From Candidatus Tayloriibacteriota bacterium (GTDB taxonomy: Bacteria > Patescibacteriota > Minisyncoccia > Phycocordibacterales > PALSA-1337), in NCBI GenBank assembly GCA_026395105.1, contig JAPLZH010000012.1:1-6639 (forward strand): a stretch of 6,639 nt of DNA, given 5' to 3'. How positions within the stretch are numbered: position 1 is the stretch's first letter; each line of letters starts with the position of its first letter. Shown here one piece after another: positions 5,591 to 6,639 of this stretch. The position numbers and the translations under genes are program-made. The notes beneath the pieces were generated by a model. It ran no database searches. It had not been told where the DNA came from and saw only the letters and a program-made list of their open reading frames with translations.

Positions 5591-6463
5591 ATGGCACAAA
5601 AAATATTAATTATTGAGGATGATACTTTCTTAGCGGAAGTCCTGGTGCAGAAATGCACGAGCGTCGGTTACGATGCTACTATAGAAATAGACGGTAAAGC
5701 GGGACTAGAAAAGATGCTTACATGGAAGCCTGATCTGGTACTTCTAGACATTCTTTTACCGACTATGAACGGTTTCGATATTTTAAGAAATAAGCAAAAT
5801 AATCCTGAAATAGCTGACATTCCAGTAATAGTCGTCACTAATTCAGGAGATCAGGCTGAAATTTCTAGATTTGTAGAGCTAGGCGTTAGAGAGTTTTTAG
5901 TAAAGGCTAGATTTGATCCAGGAGAAATCGTTACGCATGTTAACGAGGTTCTAAGAGATCCTGTGCGAAAGAAATTCGCAGTTCCCGCGAAAGATTCTAA
6001 TGCCCCAGTTACTATGATGAGCCAGTCTACGACATTAGCTGATTCTACAAATACTGTTTCGAAAAGTCAGACCACAGCATTTTTGCAAAAGAAAAAAATC
6101 ATGTGGGTTGAGGATGATCGTTTCCTTTCTGATCTTATTTCCCGAAAGTTATTTTTATTAGGATGCAATGTCGACTATGCAGAGACAGGAGAGGAGGCGA
6201 TGCTTATGGTAGAAAAATCCATGCCTGACATCATTCTTCTCGACATTTTACTTCCAGGAATGACGGGAATAGAAGTGTTAGAGAAAATAAAGGCAAATCC
6301 CAAAGTTAAAAATATTCCTGTGATTATGCTTTCGAACTTTAGTCAGGAAAATGACATTAAGCACTGCTTCGCACTAGGAGCAGAGAAATACTTAGTCAAA
6401 GCGACCGTTACTCTGGATGAAATAGTGGAGGAAATACGGATTATTTTACAAAAGAGAGGTTAG
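5591..6463 (+). CDS. Double-receiver response regulator without output domain
   Basis: The 290-aa protein consists of two CheY-like receiver domains. REC1 (about 3-122) has acidic residues Glu9, Asp10 and Asp11, phosphoacceptor Asp53 (LLDILLP), Thr83 and Lys105. REC2 (about 168-288) has Glu174, Asp175 and Asp176, Asp218 (LLDILLP), Ser248 and Lys270. Both sets are complete, so both domains should be phosphorylatable. Both have Ala after the conserved Lys (LVKA) instead of the usual Pro. A Ser/Thr/Gln-rich linker of about 40 residues joins them, and no DNA-binding or enzymatic domain is present. It probably acts by protein interaction or as a phosphorelay intermediate. The gene is translationally close to the kinase (1-nt gap, no Shine-Dalgarno sequence), which makes that kinase the likely phosphodonor. 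A hairpin lies 14 nt after the stop. Confidence 0.93.
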   Translation: MAQKILIIEDDTFLAEVLVQKCTSVGYDATIEIDGKAGLEKMLTWKPDLVLLDILLPTMNGFDILRNKQNNPEIADIPVIVVTNSGDQAEISRFVELGVREFLVKARFDPGEIVTHVNEVLRDPVRKKFAVPAKDSNAPVTMMSQSTTLADSTNTVSKSQTTAFLQKKKIMWVEDDRFLSDLISRKLFLLGCNVDYAETGEEAMLMVEKSMPDIILLDILLPGMTGIEVLEKIKANPKVKNIPVIMLSNFSQENDIKHCFALGAEKYLVKATVTLDEIVEEIRIILQKRG

Positions 6464-6477
6464 GTTCTAAGGAAAGC

Positions 6478-6500
6478 CCCGGCGCGCTTCGCGCGCCGGG
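6478..6500. terminator. GC-rich hairpin between convergent genes, possible bidirectional terminator
   Basis: CCCGGCGCGC (6478-6487) and GCGCGCCGGG (6491-6500) form a perfect 10-bp stem with a TTC loop. It sits between the regulator stop (6463) and the stop of the opposing transposase (6508-6510). There is no proper T-tract: plus-strand CCTTTT comes about 15 nt later, and the minus strand has only CTTTCCTT. It is therefore a strong stem but an imperfect intrinsic terminator, and may instead belong to a palindromic repeat family. Confidence 0.55.
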
Positions 6501-6507
6501 TAACCCC

Positions 6508-6639
6508 TCACACCCCTTTTAAGTAAGACGTCATCGTGCCCTGTTGTTTGTATGACATTAAGACAGACAGAAGTATAGCTAAGGTCTCAGCAGTCTTCTC
6601 TCTGAATGAACCGAATGATATTTTCCTCTTAAGTACAAG
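6508..6639 (-). CDS. IS66-like transposase, C-terminal fragment (5' end outside window)
   Basis: A minus-strand frame is open from the right edge to a TGA at 6508-6510 and gives 43 residues. The pattern RKISFGSFREKTAETLAILL, followed by a helix and SYLKGV, resembles the end of IS66-type transposases (R-x-x-S-F-G ... G-A-E-T-x-A ... LK). The DDE core is outside the window, so family assignment is moderate. GTAACCCC starting at 6500 is reminiscent of the GTAA terminus of IS66 inverted repeats and could mark the element's end; this is inference. The fragment converges with the response-regulator gene. Confidence 0.5.
   Translation of the reverse strand, partial: LVLKRKISFGSFREKTAETLAILLSVLMSYKQQGTMTSYLKGV

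Noticed and set aside
6478..6500. Stable UUCG tetraloop hairpin
   Set aside because: TTCG is present, but the closing pair of a cUUCGg tetraloop is missing. The real loop is TTC closed by C-G.
1..6639. CRISPR array or recoded stop codons
   Set aside because: No regularly spaced repeats are present. All coding frames end at ordinary stops, with no in-frame TGA inside conserved domains.

Overview
The window is AT-rich DNA that most resembles a Patescibacteria (CPR, Parcubacteria-like) chromosome. The reasons are the UvrB sequence style, response-regulator receiver domains ending in LVKA instead of the usual K-P, tight gene packing, and start codons without recognisable Shine-Dalgarno sequences. 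The standard genetic code fits: no in-frame TGA occurs inside the genes, so the TGA-to-glycine lineages (Absconditabacteria, Gracilibacteria) are unlikely. This placement is inference; there is no rRNA or other marker here.

Layout: (1) At 2-130, plus strand, is the 3' end of an IS30-like transposase running in from the left. (2) At 131-350 there is no protein gene; this stretch holds a degenerate tRNA-Leu-like segment followed by a good intrinsic terminator (321-349). (3) At 408-1031 is a lone isochorismatase-family cysteine hydrolase with its own extended -10 promoter. (4) At 1032-1229 is an intergenic region dominated by a perfect 14-bp inverted repeat whose spacer contains a second extended -10 box. 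(5) At 1230-3377 is uvrB, the excision-repair helicase subunit. (6) At 3418-6463 is a compact signalling cluster: a 91-aa three-helix membrane protein, a 626-aa soluble PAS histidine kinase, and a 290-aa double-receiver response regulator, with gaps of 15 and 1 nt. (7) At 6478-6500 is a GC-rich hairpin. (8) At 6508-6639, minus strand, is the 3' end of an IS66-like transposase entering from the right. The edges are thus both transposase fragments, facing inward.

How the genes fit together: uvrB is a housekeeping DNA-repair gene. The signalling cluster looks like one operon in which a small membrane protein may supply the membrane sensing that the kinase itself lacks. The kinase would phosphorylate one or both receivers of an output-less regulator, which must act through a protein partner. 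The hydrolase beside the IS end has lower GC and looks like an accessory gene.

The most notable non-gene signal is promoter placement. At the uvrB and membrane-protein genes, and less clearly at the kinase gene, a -10 hexamer lies about 6 nt before an in-frame start codon. This suggests leaderless mRNAs and that the most upstream ATGs are not the true starts.
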